The notes below the pieces were generated by a model. The model saw only the letters and a program-made list of their open reading frames with translations. It did not search any database and was not told the DNA's origin. Of a DNA stretch of 64,000 nucleotides, positions 47,133-60,246 are shown piece after piece; position 1 is the stretch's first letter; every line of letters begins with the position of its first letter. The DNA lies in the NCBI GenBank assembly GCA_037039685.1, contig JAWNGF010000002.1, forward strand, positions 1,736,001 to 1,800,000, given 5' to 3'. The position numbers and the translations under genes are program-made. This stretch comes from Ceratobasidium sp. AG-K (taxonomy: Eukaryota; Basidiomycota; Agaricomycetes; Cantharellales; Ceratobasidiaceae).

Positions 47133-47880
47133 ATGATTACCTCGCGCGTTGGACTTGCTGTTCGTCGTCAGCCCTTGGCTACTAGCAAGTTATGTAAGTG
47201 ACTATTACAGGCTGGGCTCCATTCACTCAACTTGGTCCGAATAGTTCTATCGCAATCCCGTGCTTCGCCATTGGCTCGTCATCTCGTCCGGCAAGTTTCA
47301 GTATACAGTTCAGGTAGACCCACGGCTCATCCTGAATATTAGTTCCATCCAGACCGAGTCTCTACCGCCCTCTGCTGCGACCGACATTTTGAATGCTCAA
47401 CGCATGAAACGACCTTCGACCCCCACTTTACCATCTACCAGCCTCAAATCACATGGATCGGCTCAATTGCGAACCGAGCAACCGGCGGCGCATTGAGCGG
47501 TGGTATGTCCATTTGCTTGGAGTTGTGTGTCACTCATCTCATTGGCGGAACAGTATTGTATGCATTCTCCTTGGCTTACCTTGCAGGTCCTGTGATTGGC
47601 ATCCCAATTGATGGTGCACATGTCGTCGATCTAGTTGCGTCACTCCCAGACTGGTTCAAGTATGCTGTCAAGGGCGCGGTGGGAATGTCCTTTAGCTACC
47701 ACTCGTGGAACGGGATTAGGCACTTGCTTTGGGATGCTGGTAAACGTGAGTAAGCTAGTTTGGCCTTGTGCATCGATCTCACCAAGCTCTCTAGTCATGA
47801 GCAACCAAGCGGTTAGAAGCTCTGGCTGGATTGTAGTTGGGGTTAGTGTGGTTAGCACTGTCGGCTTGCTGGCAATGTAA
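47133..47880 (+). CDS. SDHC: Succinate dehydrogenase cytochrome b560 subunit (SDHC/Sdh3)
   Basis: A mitochondrial targeting start (MITSRVGLAVRRQPLATSKL, Arg-rich) is followed by RMKRPSTPHFTIYQPQITWI and SIANRATGGALS, which holds the conserved ubiquinone-site Ser and Arg. Three membrane helices come next, with SYHSWNGIRHLLWDAGK, the family signature carrying the heme b His. The last helix is SSGWIVVGVSVVSTVGLLAM, ending at TAA 47878-47880. The subunit anchors complex II in the inner mitochondrial membrane and helps form the quinone pocket. Several short introns occur, the first directly after the presequence codons. Confidence 0.93.
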
Positions 47881-47976
47881 GCTGGGAGGGTTGCACAAAA
47901 AATGTCATGTTCGTCACTAGTGGAATGATGATTGCATAGTGAAGCATACAAGGGAAACACCACTGGCACAAGACAT

Positions 47977-49269
<1,293 letters not shown>

Positions 49270-49381
49270 TCCAGTCGTGGAGTTGTTCAGGAGACAGTTA
49301 AGCGCCAATCCGTGGATGCCCGGCTATTGGTCATATACTTTTCGCGAGACGCGTCTCCTTGCCCTCTAACCGCACGATAGG

Positions 49382-51581
49382 ATGGCGCAACAGCAGGCCG
49401 TGTACACAACCGACGAAGTACATGATACTTCCCCATGTCCGACGCATCCAAACTGACCGCTTGTCTAGTATGGCCGGCCATTTATTATTGTGAGAGAACA
49501 GGCCAAGAAGACGAGGAGCCATGGCATCGAGGCCATTAAGGTCCGTCGCGTCGCCGCTCCGTACATTTCGTCGATTAACCCTGGGGTAGTCTCATATTCT
49601 TGCGGCACGAACAGTTGCCAATATCGTCAAGACCTCATTGGGACCCAAGGGTAGGTCCTCAAACGCCCCCGGTGCAGCTAAATGAACCGGTCGCAGGCTT
49701 GGACAAGATTATGATATCTCCCGACGGCGAGATCACCGTTACAAACGATGGGGCGACTATTCTCGGCCAGATGGAGGTCGAGCACCAGATTGCAAAGCTG
49801 CTAGTGCAATTGTCCAAGAGCCAGGACGACGAAATTGGAGACGGCACAACGGGTGTGGTCGGTAAGTACACATTACGTTTCCCAGCGATGCTGTTCTCGA
49901 GACACTGCTCCCAGTTCTCGCCGGCGCCCTTCTTGAACAAAGCGAGGCCCTCATCGATCGCGGGATCCACCCGATTCGAATTGCGGATGGTTTTGAAAAG
50001 GCGTGCGCCGTGGCGGTCGACCATCTTGACAAAATTTCAGACACGGTCGAGTTCTCCAAGGAGAACACTGAGAACTTGCTCAAAACAGCCATGACAAGCT
50101 TGGGTAGCAAAATGTGTGTATATCTATTCCTCCCAGTATTAGTCCTAATCAAGCTCCGATAGCGTCTCGAAAGCACACCAAAAGTTTGCTCAAATTGCCG
50201 TGGACGCTGTCCTTTCCGTCGCCGACCTTCAACGCAAAGACGTCGACTTTGAGCTCATCAAGGTAGATGGGAAACTCGGTGGCGCACTCGAAGACACTGC
50301 GCTGGTTCAGGGTGTCGTAGTTGACAAGGACTTTTCGCATCCTCAAATGCCCCGTTCGGTTTCGGATGCAAAGATCGCGATTCTCACCTGTCCGTTTGAG
50401 CCACCACGGCCCAAAACAAAGCACAAGCTTGATATTACGAGCGTAGAAGAGTACAAGAAGCTTCGGGAGTACGAAAAGGAAAAGTTCAATGACATGATCA
50501 AGCGAGTCAAGGACACCGGCGCCAACCTGGTAATCTGCCAGTGGGGCTTTGACGACGAGGCGAATCACCTGCTGATGCAAAACGAGCTGCCGGCCGTACG
50601 ATGGGTTGGTGGTCCAGAGATCGAGGCAAGTCCACGGGTATTTGAATATAAGCGTGCTTCATGGGTGGCTAACATGGTCAACAGTTGATTGCGATCGCTA
50701 CAAACGGTCGCATTGTTCCCCGTTTCGAAGACCTCACCGCCGAGAAGCTAGGAACTGCTGGCATAGTTCGGGAGGTTTCTTTCGGTACCACTCGCGACAA
50801 GATGCTGGTGATTGAGGAGTGTGCAAACAGTCGCGCCGTCACGGTGTTTGTTCGTGGGAGCAACAAGATGGTACGAACGCAACACCCTTATTCCCGCCTA
50901 TACCTTACACGTTTTTCTGTTAGATTATTGACGAAGCCAAACGAGCGCTTCACGACGCGATATGCGTTGTGCGCAATTTGGTTGTGGACAATCGAGTAGT
51001 TTACGGTGGTGGTGCTGCAGAAATCAGTTGTTCCGTGGCCGTCTCCAAAGCTGCTGACGAGGTTCGTCGTATTGGATACTCAGATTTGATAACACTCACC
51101 CATAGCATTGCAGATCCCCTCCATCGAGCAGTACGCAATGCGTGCATTCGCGTCAGCGTTGGATGCAGTCCCGCTCGCCCTTGCCGAGAATAGCGGCCTT
51201 TCACCCATCGAGACACTCGCTGAAGTCAAGAGTAGGCAGATAAATGAGAGTGTATCCACGTACGGTATAGACTGCAACAACAAGGGTGACATAGGTGAGT
51301 GTCTTTGTGTCTTTTATGCGCATACACTCAACCCGGTACTTCGCATTAGACATGAAGAAGCAGTTTGTGTATGATCCACTGATCTCAAAACGACAGCAGT
51401 ACTTGCTTGCAACTCAGGTCAGTTCAAATGTATTTCCACAACACGCAATACTTACTAGTTTGGTCCACCAGTTGGTCCGGGCGGTGCTGAAAATCGGTAA
51501 GTGTATATAGCAGAATACTTACAATTGCACACTAACTTATTCCTAGACGATGTTATCACGTCTGGCGGTATGGACGAGTGA
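49382..51581 (+). CDS. CCT5: Chaperonin CCT/TRiC subunit epsilon
   Basis: The start [20 protein letters not shown] and [20 protein letters not shown] are epsilon-type. Group II chaperonin motifs follow: [28 protein letters not shown], the ATPase loop [37 protein letters not shown] in the apical domain, [20 protein letters not shown], and [10 protein letters not shown] in the equatorial domain. The C-terminus is [14 protein letters not shown], with TGA at 51579-51581. As part of the eight-member cytosolic ring it folds actin and tubulin. About twelve short introns occur. Epsilon is preferred over other subunits by the GRPF start and RWVGG motif. Confidence 0.93.
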
Positions 51582-51848
51582 TGCAAAGATAACACGGCAC
51601 TGTATCTCAGTAGTAATAATATATTCAACATGGTGCATTTTGCAATCTGGCGGACTTAGCAGCATGGCCAGCGCCCTCTTGGCTTGACATAGGGTGCTCG
51701 GCAGTTCTCAACGGTGAAGTACCAACAATTTTTACAACAGCAGCCAAAACCCGACTATTAGTCCTGGAAATATGAAGTGGCCCAAGTGGGCACAAAGCCT
51801 CGGTCCAAGCCTACTCGCGACCTGGTTTGAGTTCTCTCAATAGACGTG

Positions 51849-51856
51849 TATAAATA
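51849..51856 (+). promoter_or_regulatory. TATA box of the following gene
   Basis: TATAAATA lies 85 bp before the ATG at 51941, with a GC-rich GGCCGGGAC right after it. Confidence 0.45.
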
Positions 51857-51940
51857 GGCCGGGACAGGTTCACCAGCTGCATACCAGCCACCCTAGCATC
51901 TGCTTTTTCTCCCACAACGATACGTGCGCTATTTCCTCCG

Positions 51941-52636
51941 ATGTCTAGCAACGTCCAAGTCCCTCTACCTAGCCCTCACCCCAAACAAGAATTGCAGCCG
52001 AAGCCCATCAAGACTGTATGGGACGAGCTGACCGACGCAGACTTTCCAGAACGCCCTCCAAGTGGTAAAGCCCAAGTCTCGATCACGCACGAGTCGTAGC
52101 TGAGCGATCAACACGTTTGTATAGCGCCTTCAAACATTGAAACGATCTCGCTCTGGGGCCCACGATATCCAGGGCAAAAACTACACCCAGAGTCCCCAGT
52201 CTTGATGTCACCTATCCAAGAGTATCTAGTTCCTATGCTCACGATGGAGCCGGATCACCCCGATATTTGGGATCGCGTCGTTGGTTTGTGCAACCTCTTA
52301 CGAGAGTTGATCGAGCGGCTTCCTGACTCACCTGAAGGGCCAACCGCAAACTCCCATGGCCCAATCGGTGCACGGCGGGTTTTGGAGTGTGGCGACTCTT
52401 TTATTCAATGCCTCGAGCCTGTGCGGCCGCTCCGCCCAAACAAGCTCACTGAGTTTGCGTTGGGAAAGGCGCCAGGGCTTGTGACTCATGTGCGTGAGCT
52501 TGAGCATCGATTTGATGATTTGGAGCGAGCGCTCGACTGCGTACCTCGATTATACGAAGAGGTTACGTACGAGGATTGCAACAAGGCTCTAGGTGAAATG
52601 GAAGCTATTATGGTTTGCTTGGGGGTTGGAGTTTAG
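51941..52636 (+). CDS. Unknown protein, 211 aa
   Basis: I do not recognise the family. Two exons, 51941-52064 and 52125-52636, are joined by a 60-nt GT-AG intron. The N-terminus is Pro-rich (VQVPLPSPHPKQELQPKP) with TVWDELTDADFPERPPS. The second exon has ISLWGPRYPGQKLHPESPVL, then a helical region (DRVVGLCNLLRELIERLP, VRELEHRFDDLERALDCV). No signal peptide or membrane helix is seen. The TATA box upstream suggests regulated expression. Confidence 0.65.
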
Positions 52637-53076
52637 GTGACATGGCATAACATGGTGGCTGGTCGGGCAATTCTGTGTGGCCACACAAGCACTGCAATTT
52701 GTTCTGTACAAAGTATGCTTTGACTGGGAATTTATTGATTTAGACCCCGTTGGACTCATATAGCCACCGTCCCCTCTTCAAAGGATATATGAGCTATGGC
52801 AAGGGCAGGCAAACAACGGAACATAATCAGACCCTTGGGGGTAAGACATGAAGGGAATGAATCCGGTTGACGTATCGGGTTGGCTCGGGGGTAACCGACA
52901 AGCGCGGCGCGACTATCGGGTTTTATGTGTGGCACTGTTTATCGGAACACGTGAGCAAACGCCCTATCCACGAGGGGCCTTTCCTGTTCACCAAGCCACC
53001 ACAACCACGACCACGCTCTTGACCGCCCTCTACACGACCCGAATCTTTACGAACCAGTCCTAATCCATTATATATC
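52637..53076. other. Intergenic region before ATG8
   Basis: No supported gene. A small open frame at 52848-53063 is not convincing. The last 100 bases, with a CCACAACCACGACCACGC run, form the ATG8 promoter/leader. Confidence 0.5.
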
Positions 53077-53668
53077 ATGCGTTCCAAGTTCAAGGATGAG
53101 CATCCATTCGGTGAGCACCGTACCCTAGCCAAATCTAATCGCCCTCCGATCTGCCCTCGTCGCTGAAACATGGCTGACGTGTACTTGTAGAGAAGCGAAA
53201 GGCAGAGGCAGAGAGGATCCGTCAGAAGTATCCCGACCGTATTCCCGTAGGCTGTGGTTCGTTTTCCGCTCAATTAGCCACCTAACCAGAACCTGCAGGT
53301 TATTTGCGAGAAGGCGGATCGGACAGACATCCCTACTATCGATAAGAAGAAGTATCTCGTGCCATCTGTGAGCTGTTTTGTTGTCTCGTAGCTGGCCTGT
53401 AGCTGATTCGGCTTGAAGGACTTGACCGTAGGCCAATTCGTCTACGTAATTCGCAAGCGGATCAAGCTTGCGCCCGAAAAGGCCATCTTCATATTCGTCG
53501 ATGAGATCTTGCCGCCAACAGCAGCATTAATGAGTGCTATTTATGAGGAACACAAGTAAGGTTACAAAGCCTCCGTGGTTGCAATCACTCATTTGGATAA
53601 TTAGGGATGAGGACGGCTTCCTATATGTTTCTTACTCTGGCGAGAACACGTTTGGGCTTGGGGCGTAG
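53077..53668 (+). CDS. ATG8: ATG8, ubiquitin-like autophagy protein
   Basis: The whole 118-residue protein is clear: [20 protein letters not shown], then [58 protein letters not shown] and [20 protein letters not shown]. The C-terminus after that glycine is LGA, so Atg4 must remove three residues to expose the Gly that is joined to phosphatidylethanolamine on the growing autophagosome. Four short introns interrupt it, the first after HPF and others near IPV, VPS and EHK. The length and sequence are typical. Confidence 0.96.
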
Positions 53669-53818
53669 CTAGCGATTCAGTGGAGATTTCAACTGGCCGT
53701 GCAGGTTTGCATCTTCCCTGTACGAGTCCTTTGACACCCAGAGTTGTGACGCTCCAGTGATTGCTCAGTTTTACATGTTTTTCTTTGTTAATGCTACAAT
53801 ACCTCTAGTTTATTACGG

Positions 53819-55858
53819 TTACGTCAAATGCAAGTCGCATACAGTACTATTAGTGAGATCATAGTAAGCACCCCGTGTAACAGAAGAACATCGGCCGGCA
53901 TCGAGCCAATTATTGGTGTCGGCATTCCGGACCCTCCCCTCCTCGTCGTCGCCATCGTCTTCCCAGTCGGAGTCGGATCCGAACTACAAGTGAATAAGTG
54001 TAACCAATTGAGCGCAAAGTCTAGGTAATATGAAACGCACGTCATCTAAATCAGTTGTCTCGTATTTAGCATCAGTCACGGTATTGGCTGGGACGTCGGG
54101 CTTTTTGGGAGGAAGGAGCTTCGCAAGTGCCTGCATAGATGTGAGGAGGTAGCAATCGAGCAAGATGCGATCCACACACCTCTCTATCGAGCCCTTTCAA
54201 CCAATCGTCGCTTGGCATCTCCACATGGAAAACAACATATATGTCGCCTTTACTTCCAGGACTGTTGACTATCGGCATCCCTTCTCTGCCACAAAGGTAT
54301 TAGCCGATGATAATCAGGTAGGATTATGACGGTACCGAGGAATCTTGATAGTATCACCGCTCTTGATCATTTTGTCCTTATCTGACTCAACGCGGATGCC
54401 ACGGCCGTCCAAGTGGGTAAAGAGGACGCGATGGAAACCGGTAAGAGCCTCGGACAGGGTGATATGAACTGTTAACATTAAATCTGCTCCAGAGCGCTCG
54501 AACATCTCGTGTTCCTTGGTTCGGAGTACAAAGACTAAATCTCCCGTTTCTTGCCCAGGCTGAATCCCGATGAAAATCAACGCGGGTGATGGGCTCTTGA
54601 CTAATGCACCTTACCTCTTGGTCACCTTGTCCAGCCAATGTGATTCGCGCTCGATCAGGCATTCCTGGCTTGATGGTGAATTCGATCTAGGACCAGTTAG
54701 CGGGGGGGAATCATTGGTGGAAAAATCAACAAACCTTTTTAGACTCGGATACCGTCTTTTTTCCCTTGCATTTTTTGCACCTGGGAATCCAAACAAAATA
54801 TAGCTGTGTGCATTAATAAAGCAGGGTCCGAGCACGCACTTGTCCTTTTCCTTCAACCTGGTTCCCTCGCCTTCGCAATCTGGACAAACGGTTCGGGACA
54901 CTCCGATCTGAAACCGAGGTTAATGCTCGGGGCAATAAAGCGAGAGTATAACCGCACCTGATTCGGTCCTAGCATTTGGTTGACGTTCACCATCCCCTTG
55001 CCTCCGCACTTTACACATTTTGTGGGTGTTGCTTTTGGTTTACCACCAGATCTGCAAGGGGGGGGGGGGGGGGATGAGAGGCACGAGTCTAAGTGATCAA
55101 CACAATCTCACCCGTTGCATTGAAGACAGGTGACCTACGATGCAAGAGTTCAGTGAGTGACTTCAAAGGCAGTGTTCGTTTACTCCACGTTTCTTGTCAT
55201 GTTCATCTTGACGGACTTGCCCGTGTATAGCTCCTCCAACGTTACATCGTAGGGAATGACCGAATCGTCGCCTCTACCTCCAGGACGTCTACGGTGACCT
55301 CCTCCAGGAGGCATTCCCATACCGAACATACCGCCTCCCATCCCGGCAAACAAATGTGCAAATAGCTCGTCGGGATCCATCCCCATATCATCGCCGAATG
55401 CGCCGCCACCTGGTCCATCCCGGCCAAAGCGATCGTAGTGTGCACGCTTATTGTCGTCTATGAGAGTCTCGTAACTGGGTGCATCGTCAGTTCGAATCTC
55501 TTAGAAGAAACCGGACGCAGCCTAGGCTCACGCAGTGGATAGATCTTGAAAGTTTTGGGCGGCAGCGGGATTATCCGGGTTCTGAATGTACTAAGCTGAC
55601 TGGGGGGGGGGATCATGAATAGGTATGGGCACGTACCTTGTCCTAGTGCAAGTCGGAAGGCTTCGTGACTCTACTGCGATGCATGTGAAGAAACGAAACG
55701 TACTGGGTGGCTTTGAAGTGCCTTTTTCTTGTAGGCGCGTTTAATTTCGGCTATGCCTTGCGTTAGACACAGAAGACAAGCAGACTTTTAATATCTCAAC
55801 TCGTTGTAGCGCTGGAACTGACACCCAAAACCTCATAGAAATGATTATCCGCCACCAT
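53819..55858 (-). CDS. Type I DnaJ/Hsp40 co-chaperone (Ydj1/DNAJA2-like)
   Basis: The J domain reads FYEVLGVSSSATTAEIKRAY, KKKALQSHPDKNPDNPAAAQ and YETLIDDNKRAHYDRFG. The D-K of HPD-K comes from a 6-nt exon (55637-55642). A Gly/Phe/Met-rich linker follows, then a zinc-finger region with C-x2-C-x-G-x-G repeats (CLQCNGSGG, CVKCGGKGM, CPDCEGEGT, CKKCKGKK), and the two substrate-binding barrels (ITLAGQGDQ, GDLVFVLRTKEHEMFERSGA, LTGFHRVLFTHLDGRGI). An acidic tail, SDSDWEDDGDDEEG, ends the conserved part. It stimulates Hsp70 ATPase in the cytosol. The last codons to 53819 differ from the CaaX ending of Ydj1, so the end is less certain. It is divergent from the NSUN5 gene. Confidence 0.88.
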
Positions 55859-55975
55859 TGGAGGAAGGTTGATGCGTAGAAAGAAATATCACATCGAGCC
55901 GTGCATGGACCCTTTTGCAGAGGCGCCGTCAACGATCATAATTTACCTGCTGTCTCAACCACCACCCTCACAAGG
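55859..55975. promoter_or_regulatory. Divergent promoter of the DnaJ and NSUN5 genes
   Basis: Only 117 bp separate the ATG codons of a chaperone and an rRNA methyltransferase gene. No TATA box is seen. The arrangement may allow joint control under growth or heat stress, which is inference. Confidence 0.4.
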
Positions 55976-57872
55976 ATGAATTTCTACAAGGAGGCCGCAA
56001 ATATGATTGATCTGATCGAGATGAAAAGATCGTCGGTCAAGGGATGCCTCTCATTAGCGGCACAAAATGACCGAAAGAGACTAGGCGCACTCATTATTGG
56101 TGAGTCCTACATGCTACCTGGGTGAGGTTCCTGACATGTCCTGTACAGAGACTCTTAAACGTAGGGATTTAGGTTGCGGCCAGACCATACACTGATTTCA
56201 AGTAGTCAAACCTGCGATAATTTCGATCATTAATGCCACGCCCCTCATGCGTGACGAACGCCGCCACCTGCATTCCATAAACTTTGCCGCCGTTCTTGTC
56301 CATGACTTGTTGTTCAATTCTGGTGGTATTCAGTCAGGAAATGGGCCTATAAAGGAAGCAATCAACCGCCACAAAACTCGTCTACAAGCTGAGCTCGTGA
56401 AACTGAAGATTCGAAAGGGAGTGCAATCAAACGCCGAGCTAGCGCAGGAGGAAGACCAGCGAGGTGCGAATATCCCTCGGTACCTAAGAGTCAACCGAAA
56501 CCTGTGGGCGGTGGAGCAGGCTATAGACTATTATATGTCTAGGGGCCGGAAGCTTTTCGATGGCGAAGGAGTTCCACCCAAGTGAGCAAGATGGGGAACT
56601 ACGCAGGAATAAACCTGGCTAAACGCCTTTTGCGTCATTTTCGCAGGGACCACTTCTACCGCGACCGACATGTACCCGACTTACTTGTGTTCCACCCCGG
56701 ACACGCAATACATGAAGACGACGCATACAAGTTGGGAAAGGTGATTGCACAGGACAAGGCGTCTTGCTTTCCAGCCCTTGTGTTGAATCCTCCCGTCTTG
56801 GATTCGGCCCAAGTCATCGATGCTACAGCAGCTCCCGGAAACAAAGTGAGTAACCTTATAGCCTTGAACTCTCAACCGAGCTTGCGCATATGCTCTTCTG
56901 TTCACCAGACGTCCTACATCAGCGCGTTGATGAGTAATAAAGGCAAAGTGAGCAATGTTGCAGATTATGGGTTTCATACTGAGATTCATATCTGCCTCAG
57001 GTACTAGCGTTTGAAAGAAACAAAAGGCGGTTCAAAACTTTGCAAGATATGCTTAACAAAGCTAATTGTCGGAATGTGGAAGCCATTTTGGGTGATTTTC
57101 TCGACCAGGACCCGATGGACGAAAAATTCAAAACCGTGACCCATATGTTCGTCAATGCTCAACGGGTTGCTGATGGCATAACTCACCTCCTTTATGTGCA
57201 TTTAGTCTGCTAGATCCGTCGTGCAGTGGGTCCGGAATCGTAAACCGTTTGGATTATCTCACTCAAGAGTGTACGCATATAACATTTGTGGGCCAAATGT
57301 ACGCACTCATATCTAACATTTTGGTTAGCAACCAATAGCGACAGTAAAGCCCGCCTAGTCACTCTGGCCGAATTCCAGAAAAAAATGATTTGTCATGCCT
57401 CGAAGTGTGAGTCTGTTCAGCCTCGGATCTTGTACTTGCTTCAAGGTCGGATTGTAGTTCCTTCGGTGCTCCGAATAGTCTATTCTACCTGCAGTATACA
57501 CCTAGAAGAGAACGAGGCGGTTGTAAGAGATGTCTTGAACGATGCCGAGTTCAAGACCAGGGGCTTCAGGCTTGCATCTCGGTGTGAGGTACTACCAGAG
57601 TGGAACCGTCGGGGGCTTGAGCTAGAGGGACTTGGTGAGGAGTGTTGGATTTGGTCAGGCAGTATTTAACCATGCCCATAGATTCCGAGTCTGTGGAGGC
57701 CCTCGTCCGATGCAGCCCGGGGGAAGATAATCCTGGAACCAATGGATTTTTTGTTTCGTGTTTCGTCCGTGCTTCAGTTGTTAGGCATCATGATACCCTC
57801 AAAGCAGGAAAACGGAAGCGACAACCGATTACAAGTATGCATGGCGAGGTGAAAAAGACTCGGGTCTGTTAG
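55976..57872 (+). CDS. 25S rRNA cytosine-C5 methyltransferase, NSUN5/Rcm1
   Basis: MNFYKEAANMIDLIEMKRSS starts an N-terminal helical domain (NFAAVLVHDLLFN, PRYLRVNRNLWAVEQAIDYY). The SAM-binding fold reads VIDATAAPGNKTSYISALMS, LAFERNKRRFKTLQ and AILGDFLDQDP. The catalytic motifs are LLDPSCSGSGIV (TC-type proline-serine-cysteine) and VYSTCSIHLEENE with the second cysteine. The C-terminus has TNGFFVSCFVR, and a basic tail (KAGKRKRQP). These features match NSUN5/Rcm1, which methylates one cytosine in 25S/28S rRNA in the nucleolus. Several short introns occur; one exon holding ETLK is only about 12 nt. TAG is at 57870-57872. Confidence 0.9.
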
Positions 57873-58163
57873 AAGAGCATCTGCTGTGTGTTGTATTCTA
57901 AGCAGCCAAATCCCGGGTTAGTTCCCCAGTATATCATGTATTTATCCCTATCGACCACTCATCTTATTGACCACACATCCCATCCGTCACTATTATACGA
58001 TTACACCGAGTTGCCGCATAAGGTTATGTTTATATTCGTTGCATGTGTTGATTCTGAGTGTCACGCCTCTGTGGGGTAATTATGTTTTATGCTTAATTAT
58101 GTGTGACCTCGCCGTCTTCCAACCTGCGGGGTCAGTTTCGTCGTCTGATTTGAGCGCTGAGAG
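57873..58163. other. Intergenic stretch
   Basis: Nothing supported; it is the 3' region of the NSUN5 gene and upstream region of the BBP transcription unit. Confidence 0.5.
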
Positions 58164-58461
58164 ATGGAACGTCCGCCACTAGCAGGTCAAGAACTTCCTC
58201 GTCTGACTGATGCCAAACCCGTAAGTGAGAATATACTCTAACTACGTTCCAGTGCAAAGTATGATTGGCATATTGCTTTTGATCTGATCCTATCTATGCC
58301 ACTCATCCTAGACGGTCGTCGTGCATATGGCGCGAGGAACGCCGGGAATGAATGCTGCTTGCGTAACGGTCATACATGTAACGCGAGGCTGGAAGCGATG
58401 GTCACGTGATTGCCCAGTCTGTTTTGCCAGCCACCACTTTCGAACCCACCCTTCGCGCTAA
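58164..58461 (+). CDS. Spliced short ORF in the leader of BBP (tentative)
   Basis: ATG 58164 opens MERPPLAGQELPRLTDAKP to a GTAAGT donor at 58221. After a 90-nt intron (acceptor TCCTAG, 58311) the frame continues TVVVHMARGTPGMNAACVTV to TAA 58459-58461, 12 bases before the BBP start codon. Total is 68 aa. Both splice sites are strong and the join is in frame. It could be an upstream ORF that controls BBP translation, or a chance reading of a spliced leader. Confidence 0.3.
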
Positions 58462-58472
58462 TATTCGCCGCA

Positions 58473-60246
58473 ATGTGGAAGCCAGCAGGAAGGTGAGCAA
58501 ACCTCTCTTGTGCGTGGGTAATACCCCTCATCTCTCTTCATAGATCTATCACCGGCACAAACGATATCCCACTGGTGAGTTTTCCACGACTTCCTTGGCA
58601 TGGTTGAGTGCTCATTCTGGTTCAGGGTAACAAGCGGCGCTTTGGGCCAGCAGTACTCGAGGATGCACCCAAAGCTGAGATTGCGCAGGCTTCCCCGTCG
58701 TCCTTTCCACGCTCATCCACGTCCCACGACGACCGTGATGCCGACAACTATCAACCTTCTGCCCCATCTGGTGCGTACTCATGGTTTGTCAAATCTCATC
58801 ATCTCAATGTTCGTCTAGAGCCGGATCAGCCTCGCAAACGCAAGAGTCGCTGGGGGGACGCAAAGAGCGAGCCAGTGGGATTACCAACTGCCATCTCGTC
58901 GAGTGGCGTATCCCAGCGAGAACTGGACAACTATGCGATAAAAATTCGCCTGGACGAGATCAACAGGAAGCTTCAAATGAACAGCTTCATTCCCCCGGAA
59001 CGCGAACGGTAAGCGATTGAGTCCTGTGTTGATGTTCATGCTAAAGGCCTATTTTCAGCTCCCCTTCGCCTCCCCCGACCTATGATGCTCACGGGCGTCG
59101 TACAAACACGCGTGAGGTTCGATACCGCAAGAAACTGGAGGAAGAGCGAGTTCGACTAGTCGATCGAGCAATGAAGTCGGATCCAAACTTTAACCCACCC
59201 GCTGAATATCATCAGCAGAAAAAATCGCTTCGCCCTCAAGACAAGGTTTATATTCCTGTCAAGGAGTTCCCGGAGATCAACTTCTTTGGTCTACTTGTTG
59301 GCCCTCGCGGCAATTCTTTGAAGAAGATGGAGAAGGAATCTGGGGCCAAAATCAGCATTCGTGGCAAGGGGAGTGTCAAGGAAGGGAAAGGTCGGCCAGA
59401 CGCGTACGCTGATGATAGCGAGGAAGATCTCCACTGTTTGGTCATGGGTGATTCGGATGAAAAGGTGGCGGCTTGCGTTGCTCTCATCAACAAGGTCATC
59501 GAAACGGTGAGTATCCTGAATCCCGAGGTACATGTATAGTTAACCGTAGTGTTGTATAGGCAGCGTCCACCCCGGAAGGGCAAAACGATCATAAACGCAA
59601 CCAGTTGCGCGAGTTGGCCGCCTTGAACGGGACACTCCGGGACGACGAGAATCAAATATGTCAAAATTGTGGAGGCGTCGGCCATCGCAAATACGACTGC
59701 CCCGAGCAACGCAACTACACCGCCAATATCATATGTCGAGTCTGTGGCAATGCGGGCCATATGGCTCGAGATTGCACTTCCCGTCGTGGTGATCCCAATG
59801 GGTTTGGTGCGCCTAGCAGCTTCGGAGGTCCACAGCCGCCGTTTACTCCCACAAATCCAACGTCCTCAGGCGGTAGTAAGGCGTTTGATTCGGAGTACGC
59901 ATCTTTAATGGCCGAACTCGGTGAGGGTACCGGCGCAGCGGGGAAACCGGGAGGTCCTGGGGCTTGGCGGAACGATGGTTCCCCAGCTGGCCACCTTGCA
60001 GGCGCTGACCCAAACAGCAACATTCCACCTTGGCGCCGGCCTGAGATGTGGCAGACACCAAGTATCAACCAGGGATACAGGCCGCCCTATGGTGGTATGG
60101 GAGCAGGGGGATACAGCGGTGCTTCCCCTTGGGCTCAAGCAGGCTATCAACAGTATCCTTCAGCTGGTGGTATGGCTGGTGGGGCGGACGCTGCGGCATA
60201 CGCTCAATACTACCAGTCTATGGGGTATGGCTCACAGTCGACTTAG
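58473..60246 (+). CDS. Branchpoint-bridging protein SF1/BBP (Msl5)
   Basis: The start [20 protein letters not shown] followed by RRFGP is the fungal BBP N-terminus, formed by splicing three short exons. A conserved ULM-type KRKSRWGD block follows (U2AF65 binding). The KH domain region holds [20 protein letters not shown], the loop [20 protein letters not shown] and RGKGSVKEG; it is followed by two CCHC zinc knuckles, [14 protein letters not shown] and [14 protein letters not shown]. The C-terminus is Gly/Pro/Tyr/Gln-rich. The protein recognises the intron branch point in early spliceosomes. TAG is at 60244-60246. A spliced short ORF ends just before its ATG. Confidence 0.93.
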
